Source: Vibrio maritimus
Lineage (GTDB): Bacteria; Pseudomonadota; Gammaproteobacteria; Enterobacterales; Vibrionaceae
NCBI GenBank assembly: GCA_000755425.1
Contig: BBMT01000002.1
Coordinates: forward strand, 558,001-622,000
Direction: 5' to 3'
Length of the DNA: 64,000 bases
A program made the position numbers and the translations under genes. The notes under the pieces were generated by a model that did no database searches, was not told where the DNA came from, and was given only the letters and a program-made list of their open reading frames with translations. Shown here piece by piece: positions 16,770-26,662 of the stretch. Within the stretch, counting starts at the first letter, position 1; each line of letters starts with the position of its first letter.

Positions 16770-17198
16770 ATGAGAGTAATTTTTGCCGCTTTAATCGCGA
16801 TGGTCATGATTGGTTGTACGCCAATTAGCGCGATGAATCAGAACACGTTGACCGCGGTGGGCTATGCCAGTATCAGTGAGCAGACTGGCCGCAACGATGA
16901 AGAGAAACAAGTTCGCGCTATGCGTGCTTCAAAGATCGATGCGTATCGTGAACTGGCAGAGCAAGTCTATGGCCTGCGCGTTTCCGCAAGAGCGGATCTT
17001 CAAGACCAGCGTCTAGGTGTTGAGTCGACAACGGGGGCAGTGGATGGCGTTATCCGCGGTGCAGAGGTTGTACGTAGCTACAAAGTAGGCGACAGCTACG
17101 TCACTGAGCTACTACTGGATATTGAAAAAATGGACAGGCTGCGTGATTACGGTGAAATCCGCCGTGTTCCAGAGAAGAAGCGTCAAAGCTTATTCTAA
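16770..17198 (+). CDS. flgP: Flagellar lipoprotein FlgP
   Basis: A 142-residue outer-membrane lipoprotein (lipobox MIGC near residue 16) with the LPP20-type fold: KQVRAMRASKIDAYRELAEQVYG, then DLQDQRLG, then GAEVVRSYKVGDSYVTELLLDI. FlgP contributes to the outer flagellar ring and motility. ATG 16770 was preferred to ATG 16764 because the AGGA at 16759-16762 is correctly spaced only for the later codon. A perfect 15-bp stem terminator separates it from the convergent flgN. Confidence 0.9.
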   Translation: MRVIFAALIAMVMIGCTPISAMNQNTLTAVGYASISEQTGRNDEEKQVRAMRASKIDAYRELAEQVYGLRVSARADLQDQRLGVESTTGAVDGVIRGAEVVRSYKVGDSYVTELLLDIEKMDRLRDYGEIRRVPEKKRQSLF

Positions 17199-17213
17199 GT
17201 ATTCAATTAAAAC

Positions 17214-17250
17214 AAAAACGGCAAAGTGTGGTGCACTTTGCCGTTTTTGT
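17214..17250. terminator. Bidirectional terminator between flgP and flgN
   Basis: AAAAACGGCAAAGTG (17214-17228) pairs perfectly with CACTTTGCCGTTTTT (17234-17248) around a five-base loop. The A-run and T-run on the two sides let it work for both convergent operons. Confidence 0.9.
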
Positions 17251-17297
17251 GTTTGGTAAACGAGTAGAAACTTTCTTGTTACGACTGCTGTACTTAG

Positions 17298-17723
17298 CTA
17301 GGCCTTTAGATTTGTACCAAGTGTCGATAGAGTATGCGTCTGCCCGCCTGCGTTGTAGGTCATGCCGATTTTGCCGTGGCTTTGCTGCATTAGGTTATTG
17401 AGCTTGTTGAAACTTAACTGAGCTCGCTGCAAGCTTTGGCCGTTGATATCGTTAAGCTGCTGACAGTCGAGAACGATCGACTTAATGTCTGCCACTTTTT
17501 GGGCTAGTGGCGCTTCATCGGTGAGGCGGTGAACGTCTTGATGTTCACTTAAACGCTTGTCGGTTTGTTGTAATTGGCCGACCAGCGTCATCTTTTCTTT
17601 TGCTATGCGTTCAATCTCGCTGGATTCGCGCGCTGCGATGGCTTTGGTCTCTTCCGCAAGAAGAAGAGACAGGGCTTTTGCGTTTTTGAGTTGGTAGTCA
17701 ATCAAATCAACAAGTGCTGCCAT
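17298..17723 (-). CDS. flgN: Flagellar export chaperone FlgN
   Basis: A 141-residue, mostly helical protein of the FlgN family. It keeps the hook-filament junction proteins FlgK and FlgL soluble and delivers them to the export gate. A long coiled-coil region with LLAEETKAIAARESSEIERIAKEK and a C-terminal NAGGQTHTLSTLGTNLKA tail fit the family. It is encoded 37 bases after flgM on the same strand, the standard flgAMN order in Vibrio. Confidence 0.85.
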   Translation of the reverse strand: MAALVDLIDYQLKNAKALSLLLAEETKAIAARESSEIERIAKEKMTLVGQLQQTDKRLSEHQDVHRLTDEAPLAQKVADIKSIVLDCQQLNDINGQSLQRAQLSFNKLNNLMQQSHGKIGMTYNAGGQTHTLSTLGTNLKA

Positions 17724-17760
17724 TACCTGTACCTAAAATCTAGTGAATCTGCGGACTCGA

Positions 17761-18077
17761 TTATCGTAATCCGCCAAGTTCGTCTTCAAACTTCATCATG
17801 TTATCAGCCAGCTTTTCTGCATCGACGGTGTAAGAGCCGTTTGCGATAGCGTCTTTGATTGCTGCGACTTTTGCCGAGTCAAAGCTCGGTTGGCTAGCCA
17901 TTTGCTGATGCATTTGGCCAATGGCTTTGCGCCTTGGCTTAATGTGACAGCGTCTTGCTTTGCTGAAGGTTGACCAACTTGAGTTGACGCGCTTTCTTTG
18001 CTGGCGTCCGAACGAGCAGGTGCGCGACTTGTCGTCGTTAGCGTCTGTCCAGATCGAATGTTATCAATGCCTGCCAT
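17761..18077 (-). CDS. flgM: Anti-sigma-28 factor FlgM, frame broken once
   Basis: Reconstruction gives about 105 residues. The N-terminus MAGIDNIRSGQTL leads into a disordered Ser/Thr-rich part, and the C-terminal sigma28-binding helix region reads SAKVAAIKDAIANGSYTVD and AEKLADNMMKFE. FlgM holds FliA until the hook is finished and then leaves the cell through the flagellar pore. The frame breaks at 17926-17928, where an A-run on the coding strand is one base short (expected QGAKAIGQM); the true stop is at 17761-17763. A TATAAT hexamer on the reverse strand (18126-18131) may be its sigma70 -10 element. Confidence 0.8.
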
Positions 18078-18204
18078 AGTTTCGCCTTTTTAAATTGCTC
18101 AATATTGCGTTGGTTTTGGCCATGTATTATAGCCCTGAATGTCACACAATGTATTTGTGTATACCGTCCATATCGACGAGCAAATCAAAATCTTTAGAAA
18201 AAAA

Positions 18205-18927
18205 TCAAAAATTAACGCTAATTTCTGCAACGCCGGTGACAATTCCCTCAATTATACGCTGAGACTTGTCATTTTTCACTCTTACTTGATCGCCATGTGA
18301 ACCATCCGATAGTGCTGTACCTCTGGTGGAGATGGTCATTTCGCCTTTTACAGCGCGTATCACGACTTTCTCGTTGCGGCAAACTACGCAGACATCGTTG
18401 CGCTCGATAACATCACCGAGCTTTACGTTTCGCTTCAGTTTAGCACCAACGACATTGTTCATGTCGCTAAAACCGCCGCGTCGTGCGCGGTTCTTATCTA
18501 CCATGGTCATGGTGACATCGTGAGCTTCGACCAAACTGCCTCGAGAGAGTGGTCTTGTCGCTGTCACTAGTGGCATTGAAATGGACATTCTAACCGGCAC
18601 GTAGATACGCCAGTTATCTTCTGGGCATTCCACCAATACCGTCACATTGCTGCTGGTATTTCTCGTTGTCGAAGACGAGGTTTCGAGTGGTGAAGGGCAA
18701 TCAGTTGCATGGATGCGACTGTCGATTCGGCCAGGGGTTGCCACGATCTCACCGCCAAGCGGTTGCTCAATAGTCTCTAAAACATGAGCTTGGGCAGCCT
18801 TTTGAATGTTTTCTATTTGCTCAGGCGTTGCTGCGTGCGTTAATACGCTAAAGAATATCGCGTGCCAGACGATAAAGAGGCAAAGCCAGTGACACTTTTG
18901 CCTTAAAGTGCGGCTGGAAGTATGCAA
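18205..18927 (-). CDS. flgA: Flagellar P-ring assembly chaperone FlgA
   Basis: A 240-residue periplasmic protein with an N-terminal hydrophobic signal (LCLFIVWHAIFFSVLTHA) and a C-terminal SAF domain with ATRPLSRGSLVEAHDVT and IRAVKGEMTISTRGTALSDGSHGDQVRV. FlgA assists polymerisation of FlgI into the P ring. Translation appears to start at a TTG (18925-18927); no strong ribosome site is visible, so the start is uncertain. It is divergent from cheV and upstream of flgM. Confidence 0.85.
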   Translation of the reverse strand: MHTSSRTLRQKCHWLCLFIVWHAIFFSVLTHAATPEQIENIQKAAQAHVLETIEQPLGGEIVATPGRIDSRIHATDCPSPLETSSSTTRNTSSNVTVLVECPEDNWRIYVPVRMSISMPLVTATRPLSRGSLVEAHDVTMTMVDKNRARRGGFSDMNNVVGAKLKRNVKLGDVIERNDVCVVCRNEKVVIRAVKGEMTISTRGTALSDGSHGDQVRVKNDKSQRIIEGIVTGVAEISVNF

Positions 18928-19026
18928 AAAGATGTCTTATAATACAGCATTCTGTTTCTCGGGTTCTCTGAGGCCGAGATAGACTATCACTTTTTTAGCT
19001 TAAAAGTTTGAGATGGAGATGAACTT

Positions 19027-19962
19027 ATGACCGGTATCTTGGATTCGGTGAATCAACGAACGCAGCTAGTAGGTCAAAACCGACTAGAGTTGTTGACCTT
19101 TCGTTTGATGGGCCGCCAGCGTTACGGCATTAACGTGTTCAAAGTTAAAGAAGTGCTGCAGTGTCCAAAGCTCACCCGTATGCCTAACCTCAATCCGTTA
19201 GTCAAAGGGGTGGCGCACATCCGTGGTCAGACTATTTCAGTGATTGATTTGAGCTTAGCGGTAGGTGGCAGACCCACTACCGATATTGAAAATTGCTTTG
19301 TGGTCATTTCCGAGTTTAACCGCAGTGTTCAAGGCTTTTTGGTCAGCTCTGTTGAACGCATTATCAACATGCACTGGGAGTCGATATTGCCGCCACCAGA
19401 AGGCGCAGGCAAAGAAAACTACCTGACCGCCGTTACCAATATTGATAATGAGCTGGTTGAAATTCTCGATGTAGAAAAGATCCTTGCGGAGATCTCACCG
19501 GTGCGTGAGGAAATGGATCATCGCATTGTTGAAGAAATTGCCGTGGCAGAGCAGAAAAAGCAGAAGCCAATGGTAAAACGCATTATGATTGCCGATGACT
19601 CGGCTGTTGCGAGAAAACAGGTACAACGAGCTATTGAGTCTATTGGCTTTGAAGCGATCTTGGTTAAAGATGGCAAAGAAGCGTATAACAAGCTGGTTGA
19701 AATGGCCGCTGAAGGTAATATTCACGACCAAATCTCGCTGCTTATCTCTGATATTGAGATGCCAGAGATGGACGGCTACACGTTAACGGCAGAGGTTCGC
19801 CGTCACGCTGAGCTGAAAGATTTGCACATTATCCTTCACACCTCTCTGAGTGGTGTATTTAACCAAGCGATGGTTGAGCGAGTGGGCGCCAATGAGTTTA
19901 TCGCCAAGTTCAACCCAGAAGAGCTTGGAGGCGCTGTAAAAGCGGCAGTCATCGCTGACTAA
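19027..19962 (+). CDS. cheV: Chemotaxis protein CheV
   Basis: A 311-residue coupling protein with an N-terminal CheW-like domain (about residues 18-160) and a C-terminal receiver (about 184-305). The receiver has the acidic pair D190-D191, phospho-acceptor D242 in LLISDIEMPEMDG, and the later HTSLSG and FIAKFNPEEL strands. CheV links receptors to CheA and is thought to buffer signal through its phosphorylation. A GGAG site lies upstream of the ATG. It heads the cheV-cheR pair just before flgB, the usual Vibrio arrangement. Confidence 0.95.
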   Translation: MTGILDSVNQRTQLVGQNRLELLTFRLMGRQRYGINVFKVKEVLQCPKLTRMPNLNPLVKGVAHIRGQTISVIDLSLAVGGRPTTDIENCFVVISEFNRSVQGFLVSSVERIINMHWESILPPPEGAGKENYLTAVTNIDNELVEILDVEKILAEISPVREEMDHRIVEEIAVAEQKKQKPMVKRIMIADDSAVARKQVQRAIESIGFEAILVKDGKEAYNKLVEMAAEGNIHDQISLLISDIEMPEMDGYTLTAEVRRHAELKDLHIILHTSLSGVFNQAMVERVGANEFIAKFNPEELGGAVKAAVIAD

Positions 19963-20047
19963 AAGTAAGAAAACAATGAGAGCTTGTCGGCTGTGTAACG
20001 TGCAGCCGTAAAAAGCAAGCCTTTAGTAAAGTAGTATAGAGAATTGA

Positions 20048-20878
20048 ATGACAGCGATAACCATTAGCGATCAAGAGTATCGTGAATTTAGCCGCTTTTT
20101 GGAATCCCAATGCGGCATTGTGCTTGGTGATAGCAAGCAATATTTAGTGCGTAGCCGTTTGAGCCCATTGGTATCAAAGTTTGGCTTAGGCACTTTGTCA
20201 CAGCTGTTAAAAGAGGTCGTCATTGGCCGTAACCGCGAGTTACGCCTTGCCGCAGTAGATGCCATGACCACCAACGAGACTTTATGGTTTCGCGATGGTT
20301 ACCCGTTTACGGTGCTGGCTGATAAGCTGCTACCTGAAGCGGCGGCAAACAAAAGACCAATAAAAATTTGGTCAGCGGCAAGCTCATCAGGCCAAGAGCC
20401 GTATTCAATGGCCATGACCATTTTAGAAACGCAAACCAAAAAGCCTGGTTTATTGCCAAATGTGTCGATTACCGCTACGGATATTTCCAACACCATGCTC
20501 GACATGTGCCGAGTCGGTGAATATGACAATCTAGCGCTAGGGCGCGGTTTGTCGCCGGAGCGTCGCCGCGTGTTTTTTGAAGATGCTGGTAACGGCAAGA
20601 TGAAAGTCAAAGACAACGTCAAGCGCTTGGTTAACTTTAGGCCGCAAAACCTAATGGATTCTTACGCGTTGCTGGGTAAGTTTGACATTATTTTCTGCCG
20701 CAACGTATTGATTTACTTCTCGCCGGATATGAAGGCCAAAGTTCTTAACCAAATGGCACGTAGCCTAAACCCTGGTGGTTATTTGCTGCTTGGTGCGTCA
20801 GAGTCGCTGACGGGGTTGACGGACCAATTTGAAATGGTGCGCTGCAATCCGGGCATTATTTACAAGCTCAAATCCTAA
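20048..20878 (+). CDS. cheR: Chemotaxis protein methyltransferase CheR
   Basis: A 276-residue SAM-dependent methyltransferase that methylates receptor glutamates for adaptation. An N-terminal helical domain (residues 1-75) precedes the Rossmann domain with IKIWSAASSSGQEPYSMAM (SAM site, near 100-118), SITATDISNTML and FDIIFCRNVLIYF. It follows cheV by 85 bases and is closed by a strong terminator at 20908-20936. The frame is intact. Confidence 0.95.
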   Translation: MTAITISDQEYREFSRFLESQCGIVLGDSKQYLVRSRLSPLVSKFGLGTLSQLLKEVVIGRNRELRLAAVDAMTTNETLWFRDGYPFTVLADKLLPEAAANKRPIKIWSAASSSGQEPYSMAMTILETQTKKPGLLPNVSITATDISNTMLDMCRVGEYDNLALGRGLSPERRRVFFEDAGNGKMKVKDNVKRLVNFRPQNLMDSYALLGKFDIIFCRNVLIYFSPDMKAKVLNQMARSLNPGGYLLLGASESLTGLTDQFEMVRCNPGIIYKLKS

Positions 20879-20907
20879 CTATTTACGTTAATGGTTGTTC
20901 CTTCCTA

Positions 20908-20936
20908 AAGCCTTGGTATATCACCAAGGCTTTTTT
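20908..20936 (+). terminator. Rho-independent terminator after cheR
   Basis: AAGCCTTGGT (20908-20917) pairs with ACCAAGGCTT (20923-20932) around ATATC and runs into six T. Confidence 0.9.
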
Positions 20937-21104
20937 ATTTGCTATGCTCACCCATAGTGCCGCTTTGGATGAGCGGTGCGATGACATTCCTAATCATCCA
21001 ACGCCTTATTGGCGCAGTGTTTGCTAGACAGTTTTCGTTATAGCACTCACTTAATTGTCCGCTTGCACGGAAATGAAGGCTAATTTTACATTGGCAAACA
21101 TTTT

Positions 21105-21120
21105 TGGCGCGGATATTGCT
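21105..21120 (+). promoter_or_regulatory. Sigma54 promoter of the flgB operon
   Basis: TGGCGCGGATATTGCT matches the -24/-12 consensus TGGCACR-N4-TTGCW closely, with GG and GC correctly spaced, 44 bases upstream of the flgB start. FlrC is the expected activator. Confidence 0.85.
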
Positions 21121-21163
21121 TTGTAACTATGACAGGCACCTGTTTTTGAACGATGAGGTTTAA

Positions 21164-21559
21164 ATGGCCATCTCTTTTAACAATGCACTAGGCATTCACC
21201 AACATACCGTCGGGGTACGTGAGAAGAATGCAGAAGTCATCTCTACCAATATTGCACAGGCAAATACCCCTGGCTTTAAGGCGAAAGGGATGGACTTTGA
21301 TCGTGCGTTAAAAGCGGCAAGCTCAGGGGCAAGTATTGGTCTTAGTCGCACAGATGGACGGCACATTTCTGCCTCCACGAATGTTTCTGGCGAGGTGCTA
21401 TACCGCACTCCGACTCAACCAGATACGGGTGACGGCAATACTGTCGATGTGGATCTAGAACGAAACTTGTTCATGCAAAACCAATTGCGTCACCAAGCTT
21501 CAATCGATTTTCTAGGAAGCAAGTTCAAAAACATGACCAAAGCGATTAAAGGGGAGTAA
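21164..21559 (+). CDS. flgB: Flagellar proximal rod protein FlgB
   Basis: A 131-residue rod subunit with the N-terminal signature NIAQANTPGFKAKGMDF shared by axial flagellar proteins and a C-terminal segment RNLFMQNQLRHQASIDFLGSKF. It forms the cell-proximal rod across the periplasm. It is the first gene of the flgBCDE operon, downstream of a sigma54 site and five bases before flgC. The frame is intact. Confidence 0.95.
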   Translation: MAISFNNALGIHQHTVGVREKNAEVISTNIAQANTPGFKAKGMDFDRALKAASSGASIGLSRTDGRHISASTNVSGEVLYRTPTQPDTGDGNTVDVDLERNLFMQNQLRHQASIDFLGSKFKNMTKAIKGE

Positions 21560-21564
21560 TTTAG

Positions 21565-21981
21565 ATGAGCTTATTTAACGTTTTCAATGTAACGGGTAGC
21601 GCGATGAGCGCTGAATCTGTTCGTCTAAACACGACCTCAAGCAACCTCGCGAATGCCGACAGCATTAGTAGTTCAGCAAAAGACACTTACAAGGCACGCC
21701 ATGCCGTGTTTGGTGCTGAGCTGAGCAAAGCAAAATATAACCGCGACCATACAGTGCCTGTGAAAGTGATGGGCATTGTAGAAAGTGATAAGCCACTAAG
21801 TGCGGAGTACAACCCAGATCATCCACTAGCGAACGACGAAGGCTACATTTACAAGCCGAATGTTAACGTGATGGAAGAGATGGCAAACATGATCTCAGCG
21901 TCTCGCTCTTACCAGACTAATGTTCAGGTAGCGGACGCGAGTAAGCAGATGCTCATGAGCACGCTGCGAATGGGTAAATAG
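21565..21981 (+). CDS. flgC: Flagellar proximal rod protein FlgC
   Basis: A 138-residue rod protein. The N-terminal NTTSSNLANADSISSS motif and the C-terminal PNVNVMEEMANMISASRSYQTNVQV helix are the two ends that pair in axial rod subunits. It sits between flgB (five bases away) and flgD (16 bases away) in the operon. Confidence 0.95.
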   Translation: MSLFNVFNVTGSAMSAESVRLNTTSSNLANADSISSSAKDTYKARHAVFGAELSKAKYNRDHTVPVKVMGIVESDKPLSAEYNPDHPLANDEGYIYKPNVNVMEEMANMISASRSYQTNVQVADASKQMLMSTLRMGK

Positions 21982-21997
21982 AGATAGGAGATAGCAC

Positions 21998-22705
21998 ATG
22001 GCTGGAATCAACAATGTTGGTCAAGGCAGTTTATCCTACCTTGACCAATTAAAAAAACTGCAAGACCAAAGCAAAACTGAAGAGAGCACAGGTAAACAGG
22101 ATCTCAAGCAAGAAGACTTCCTGTCACTACTCACTAAGCAGTTGTCTCAACAGGATCCGTTTAAACCGGTCAGCAATGACCAAATGATTGCTCAAATGGC
22201 ATCGTTCGCGACTGTTGATGGTATTGGCAAAATGAACACTCAGTTCGAAAGCCTCAACTCATCAATGACCTCTAACCAAGCGCTTCAAGCGTCTTCGTTA
22301 GTGGGACGTGACGTGCTAGTGCCAGGTGCTGCAGGTATCAAACCTGCTGATGCTGGTATGGCGGCAATGGTGAAGCTACCGCAATCAATGGATAACGTGC
22401 TTGTTCGTGTAGAAAATGAAATGGGTCAATTGGTTCGTACCTTCGATGTGGGTGCACAGCCTGGTGGCGATGCACGCGTAGAGTGGGACGGCAAAGATGA
22501 TCAAGGTAATCCAATGCCTGCTGGCAAGTACAAAGTGAAAGCTTCTGGCTTGTTGGAAGGAGAAAGCCGAGAGTTTGAAGTGTCGACGTACGCCAACGTC
22601 AACAGCGTACTTCTTGGTAAAGGCGATGGAAACGTACTGCTCAACCTAGCTGGTTTTGAAAGTCCAGTTCGACTAGCAGAAGTACTGGAAGTCGGCAAAG
22701 CATAA
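21998..22705 (+). CDS. flgD: Flagellar hook scaffold/cap protein FlgD
   Basis: A 235-residue protein that caps the growing hook and guides FlgE assembly. The N-terminal LKQEDFLSLLTKQLSQQDPFKPVSNDQMIAQMASF segment (near 35-70) is the export/scaffold region; the C-terminal half has the FlgD Tudor/FN3-like fold with VEWDGKDDQGNPMPAGKYKVKA. GGAG lies upstream of the ATG. The frame is intact. Confidence 0.95.
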   Translation: MAGINNVGQGSLSYLDQLKKLQDQSKTEESTGKQDLKQEDFLSLLTKQLSQQDPFKPVSNDQMIAQMASFATVDGIGKMNTQFESLNSSMTSNQALQASSLVGRDVLVPGAAGIKPADAGMAAMVKLPQSMDNVLVRVENEMGQLVRTFDVGAQPGGDARVEWDGKDDQGNPMPAGKYKVKASGLLEGESREFEVSTYANVNSVLLGKGDGNVLLNLAGFESPVRLAEVLEVGKA

Positions 22706-22731
22706 CCGCTGGTTAGATTAGGAGATTAGGA

Positions 22732-24035
22732 ATGTCATATGTATCTTTAAGCGGTCTATCTGCGGCACAGCTAGATCTGAACACCACCAGTAACAACATT
22801 GCCAACGCCAACACATACGGCTTTAAAGAGTCTCGTGCGGAATTTGGTGATGTGTACTCAAACTCTTTGTTCACTAACGCAAAAACCACTCCGGGTGGCG
22901 GTGCGCAGGCGAGCAAAGTCGCGCAGCAGTTCCATGAAGGTCGAGTATTTATACCAACAACCCAATGGACCTTCGTATCAGCGGTACAGGTTTCTTTGCC
23001 GTGGCAAAAGATCGCCTCACTCCGCAGCAAAACGAATTGACGCGTAACGGTGCGTTTCACTTAAACAAAGATAACATGCTCGTGACGTCTAACGATGAGT
23101 TCCTGCTCGGTTATAAGGTCGATCCAAAAACCGACCAAGTCACCTCTTATGAAGCAGAGCCGATTGAAGTTCGAGCGGAATATGGTGTTCCTGAAGCGAC
23201 ACAGAATGTTGAGCTAGGTGCTAACCTTCCGGCGAGCGCGGAAGAGAATGACCCGACACTGTTCAACTTTAACGATGAAACAACTTACGACCGTGCGACA
23301 TCAGTAACCGTGACCGATTCAAAAGGTCAGTCTTACAAGATGACCACCTACTACCTAAAATCAAGCAACCCAGCCACGCCAAATACTTGGAATGCGTTCT
23401 ATACGCTAACGGATGGGCAAGGCGAAAAACCACTGAACATCGAAGCCGGTGACACGACCGCTGCTAATGGTCACGTAGGTCACTCCATTACGTTTAAAAA
23501 CGACGGCACCTTTAACCAGGTGAACGGTGGTGCGCCGGTGAAAACTGTCGACTTCGCAACGGCAGGGATTGACATGAACGACGCTGATCCTGCACAGGCA
23601 ATCAACATGAAGCTGGGTACGCACACGTCATTTGCTGCTCCGTTTGAGATCACTAAGCTTGATGAAGATGGCGCAATGCCAGGCTTTTTGACCAAAGTTG
23701 ATTTTGATGAAGCGGGTAACGTGTTGGGAACTTACTCAAACGGCAAAAACGTGAACCTTGGTCGTGTGGCATTGGTTCGTGTTGCTAACGAGCAAGGCCT
23801 TGACAAGAAAGGCGGCACTCAGTGGGATTCGACTTCTGCATCCGGTGAAAAGATCTGGGGCGAATCCAACAAAGGCTCTTTTGGTACGGTTAATAACGGT
23901 ACCCTTGAGCAGTCGAACATCGACATGACTCAAGAGCTAGTGGATTTGATTTCAGCGCAGCGTAACTTCCAAGCAAACTCGCGTGCATTGGACGTTCACA
24001 ACCAGCTGCAACAAAACATCCTGCAAATCCGTTAA
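22732..24035 (+). CDS. flgE: Flagellar hook protein FlgE, frame broken once
   Basis: Reconstruction gives a 434-residue hook subunit. The N-terminus has NTTSNNIANANTYGFKESRAEFGDVY and the C-terminus has SNIDMTQELVDLISAQRNFQANSRAL, the paired axial helices. The break is at 22941: a base is missing so that the expected EGSSIYTNNPMD is read as EGRVFIPTT, giving a stop at 23040 and an internal start at 22965. A GC-rich hairpin follows the stop at 24061-24090. Confidence 0.9.
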
Positions 24036-24060
24036 TCGAATCTAGCTCGATAATTGATTA

Positions 24061-24090
24061 CCGCGTGATGGGTATTTGCCTGTCACGCGG
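24061..24090 (+). terminator. Hairpin after flgE, probable terminator or attenuator
   Basis: CCGCGTGA (24061-24068) pairs with TCACGCGG (24083-24090) around a 14-base loop, but only a short T-rich tail follows. It lies between flgE and the separate flgF promoter. Confidence 0.5.
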
Positions 24091-24236
24091 CTTTGTACGT
24101 TTATTCAGCAACGCCTTGCCGCCCGGTGCTGCATTGCCGTTTTTCTTTGCCATTGCCGCGCCTGCCACCTTTGCCGATCTGGCAATTACCCCCGAGAAGC
24201 CCTCTTATCTAACTGATTAATATAATAAATAATTAT

Positions 24237-24252
24237 TGGCACAGAGATTGCT
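24237..24252 (+). promoter_or_regulatory. Sigma54 promoter upstream of flgF
   Basis: TGGCACAGAGATTGCT is an almost ideal -24/-12 element, 35 bases before the flgF start. It shows that flgF to flgJ can be transcribed separately from flgB-E. Confidence 0.85.
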
Positions 24253-24287
24253 TTAATGCTCTAGTACTTTGAATATTGGAGCTATCA

Positions 24288-25037
24288 ATGGATCGTGCCC
24301 TGTACCTCGCCATGAGCGGAGCGAAGCAAAACATGCAAGCTTTGCAACTAAGAGCGAACAACCTTGCTAACGCAAGCACACCTGGCTTTCGTGCCGACCT
24401 TGCCCAAGCGCGCTCAATGCAAGCGTATGGCGAAGGGTTGCCAAGCCGTGTGTTTAGCATGACAGAGCGTCCAGGCCATAGCTTTGAGCAGGGCAGTGTT
24501 GTGACCACAGGTCGCGATCTTGATGTCACCATTGAAGGCCAAGGTTGGATTTCTGTGCTGGATAAAACCGGCAAAGAAGGACTCACCCGTAACGGCAGTA
24601 TGCGTGTTGACCAAAATGGTCTTCTGACAAACAGCAATGGCCACCTGGTTCTTGGTGAGCGTGGTACACCGATCACTGTGCCAATTCCACTGAGAAAAAT
24701 CGAAATCGGCCGTGATGGAACGATATCTGTTATCCCTCAAGACGCGCCAGCGGATGAGATGGAAGTGGTGGATCGCATCAAACTCACTAACACAGATAAC
24801 CGCTCACTATTCAAAGACACCAACGGTTTATTTCGTAGCAAAGATCCAGCGCTTGGTTTTGAAGCGTCTGCCGCCGTGCAATTGATGACTGGTGCAGTTG
24901 AAGGCAGTAACGTCAATGCCGTTGGTGAAATGACAAGTTTAATTGATCTGCAGCGTCAGTTTGAGATGCAGGTGAAACTCATGAGCACAGCAGAAGACAT
25001 GGACAAAGCGTCTGATTCACTGCTTCGCATGGGTTAA
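24288..25037 (+). CDS. flgF: Flagellar rod protein FlgF
   Basis: A 249-residue distal rod subunit of the FlgEFG family. The N-terminal RANNLANASTPGFRADLAQAR motif and C-terminal SLIDLQRQFEMQVKLMSTAEDMDKASDSLL helix are typical. ATG 24288 was chosen over a TTG 12 bases upstream because GGAG (24278-24281) is spaced correctly for it. The frame is intact. Confidence 0.95.
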   Translation: MDRALYLAMSGAKQNMQALQLRANNLANASTPGFRADLAQARSMQAYGEGLPSRVFSMTERPGHSFEQGSVVTTGRDLDVTIEGQGWISVLDKTGKEGLTRNGSMRVDQNGLLTNSNGHLVLGERGTPITVPIPLRKIEIGRDGTISVIPQDAPADEMEVVDRIKLTNTDNRSLFKDTNGLFRSKDPALGFEASAAVQLMTGAVEGSNVNAVGEMTSLIDLQRQFEMQVKLMSTAEDMDKASDSLLRMG

Positions 25038-25060
25038 TGGTAAGGACATAGGGGAAGAAT

Positions 25061-25847
25061 ATGCATCCGGCACTTTGGGTAAGTAAGACTGGCTTAGACG
25101 CGCAGCAAACCAATATTTCAACCATCTCAAACAACTTGGCAAACGCCTCAACCGTTGGCTATAAGAAAAGCCGCGCGGTATTTGAAGATCTGTTTTATCA
25201 AAACATTAACCAGCCAGGTGGTCAGTCATCGCAAAACACAGAACTGCCAAGCGGCCTAATGCTAGGCGCGGGTTCTAAAGTGGTTGCGACGCAGAAAATC
25301 CACACACCAGGCAATGCACAAACTACCACCAACAGCCTAGATATGATGATTGAAGGCGATGGTTTCTTCCAAGTACTGATGCCGGATGGCAACATCGGTT
25401 ATAGCCGTAATGGTCAGTTCACGTTAAACGATGAAGCATCATTGTGACGTCCGGTGCCGGTTATGCACTAGAGCCAGAAATTGCCATTCCAGAAGATGCA
25501 ATTTCGATTACCGTGGGTACGGATGGTGAAGTGTCAGTACGTGTACGTGGTCAGCAAGATAACCAAGTGGTAGGTAACATCACAACAGTCGATTTCATCA
25601 ACCAGGTGGTCTTGAGCCTATTGGTCAAAACCTTTACTTGCCAACGGGTGCCAGTGGCGATCCAAATGAAGGTATTCCAGGTCTTGATGGTTTTGGCAAA
25701 ATTCGTCAATCGACGCTAGAAACGTCAAACGTAAACGTGACTGAAGAGCTGGTTAACATGATTGAAGCGCAGCGCGTGTATGAAATGAACTCCAAAGTGA
25801 TCTCGTCCGTCGACAAGATGATGAGCTTTGCTAACCAGCAGCTATAG
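25061..25847 (+). CDS. flgG: Flagellar distal rod protein FlgG, frame broken twice
   Basis: Reconstruction gives a 262-residue distal rod protein, with SNNLANASTVGYKKSRAVFEDL at the N-terminus and VTEELVNMIEAQRVYEMNSKVI at the C-terminus. The frame breaks at about 25436 (a G lost, expected LNDEGIIVTSG) and at about 25602 (a C lost, expected DFINPGGLEP). Between the two sites a separate open frame continues the conserved middle domain, which is why the gene appears as three fragments. Confidence 0.9.
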
Positions 25848-25862
25848 CAAGAGGCCTAACTG

Positions 25863-26636
25863 ATGAAAAAACTGTTTTGTATCTCACTATTGGCTGTATT
25901 GTCTGGTTGTGCGCAGTTTGGGCCGCAAGAAACCGTCGACGAAGTTGCTGACAGCACGACAACGGTTGATGCCGTTGAAGGTGACCGTACCCAATCGAGT
26001 GGCATCGTGGACACTTTGCGTGGCCGAACGGATCCGGTTGCGGACGATCCAGCTTGGGCGCCGATTCATCCAAAGAACAAACCAGAACACTACGCAGCAG
26101 CAACGGGTTCCTTGTTTAACACCAATTATGCGCGTGATTGGTATGACGATTCCAAACCTCGTGGTATTGGCGACATTATCACTGTTGAGCTGAATGAAGC
26201 GACGAAAGCGGCAAAAAGTGCCGATGCGGATTTGTCAAAAGCCAATGACTCATCCATGGAGCCATTAGCGGTGGGTGGTCGTCCGGTGACGATTAACGAC
26301 TATGATTTCTCTTATGAGCTGAAAAACGATAACAGTTTTAAAGGTAATGCGTCAGCAAACCAGAGCAATAGCTTGTCTGGCTCGATTACCGTCGAAGTTA
26401 TTGAGGTACTGGCAAACGGCAACTTGGTGATTCGCGGTGAAAAATGGCTAACATTGAACACCGGTGATGAGTACATTCGCCTTAGCGGCACTATCCGCCC
26501 AGATGATATCGAGTTTGATAACACCATTGCTTCAAACCGCATTTCCAATGCACGAATTCAGTATTCTGGCACCGGAAATCAGCAAGATATGCAAGAACCT
26601 GGATTCTTGGCACGATTTTTTAATGTCTCCCTATAG
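25863..26636 (+). CDS. flgH: Flagellar L-ring lipoprotein FlgH
   Basis: A 257-residue outer-membrane lipoprotein (lipobox LSGC near residue 17) that forms the L ring. The core carries [27 protein letters not shown] and the C-terminal [28 protein letters not shown], the FlgH hallmark. It follows flgG by 15 bases and is followed by a hairpin before flgI. The frame is intact. Confidence 0.95.
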   Translation: MKKLFCISLLAVLSGCAQFGPQETVDEVADSTTTVDAVEGDRTQSSGIVDTLRGRTDPVADDPAWAPIHPKNKPEHYAAATGSLFNTNYARDWYDDSKPRGIGDIITVELNEATKAAKSADADLSKANDSSMEPLAVGGRPVTINDYDFSYELKNDNSFKGNASANQSNSLSGSITVEVIEVLANGNLVIRGEKWLTLNTGDEYIRLSGTIRPDDIEFDNTIASNRISNARIQYSGTGNQQDMQEPGFLARFFNVSL

Positions 26637-26662
26637 GAGTGGATTAATCGAATCGTAAGCGG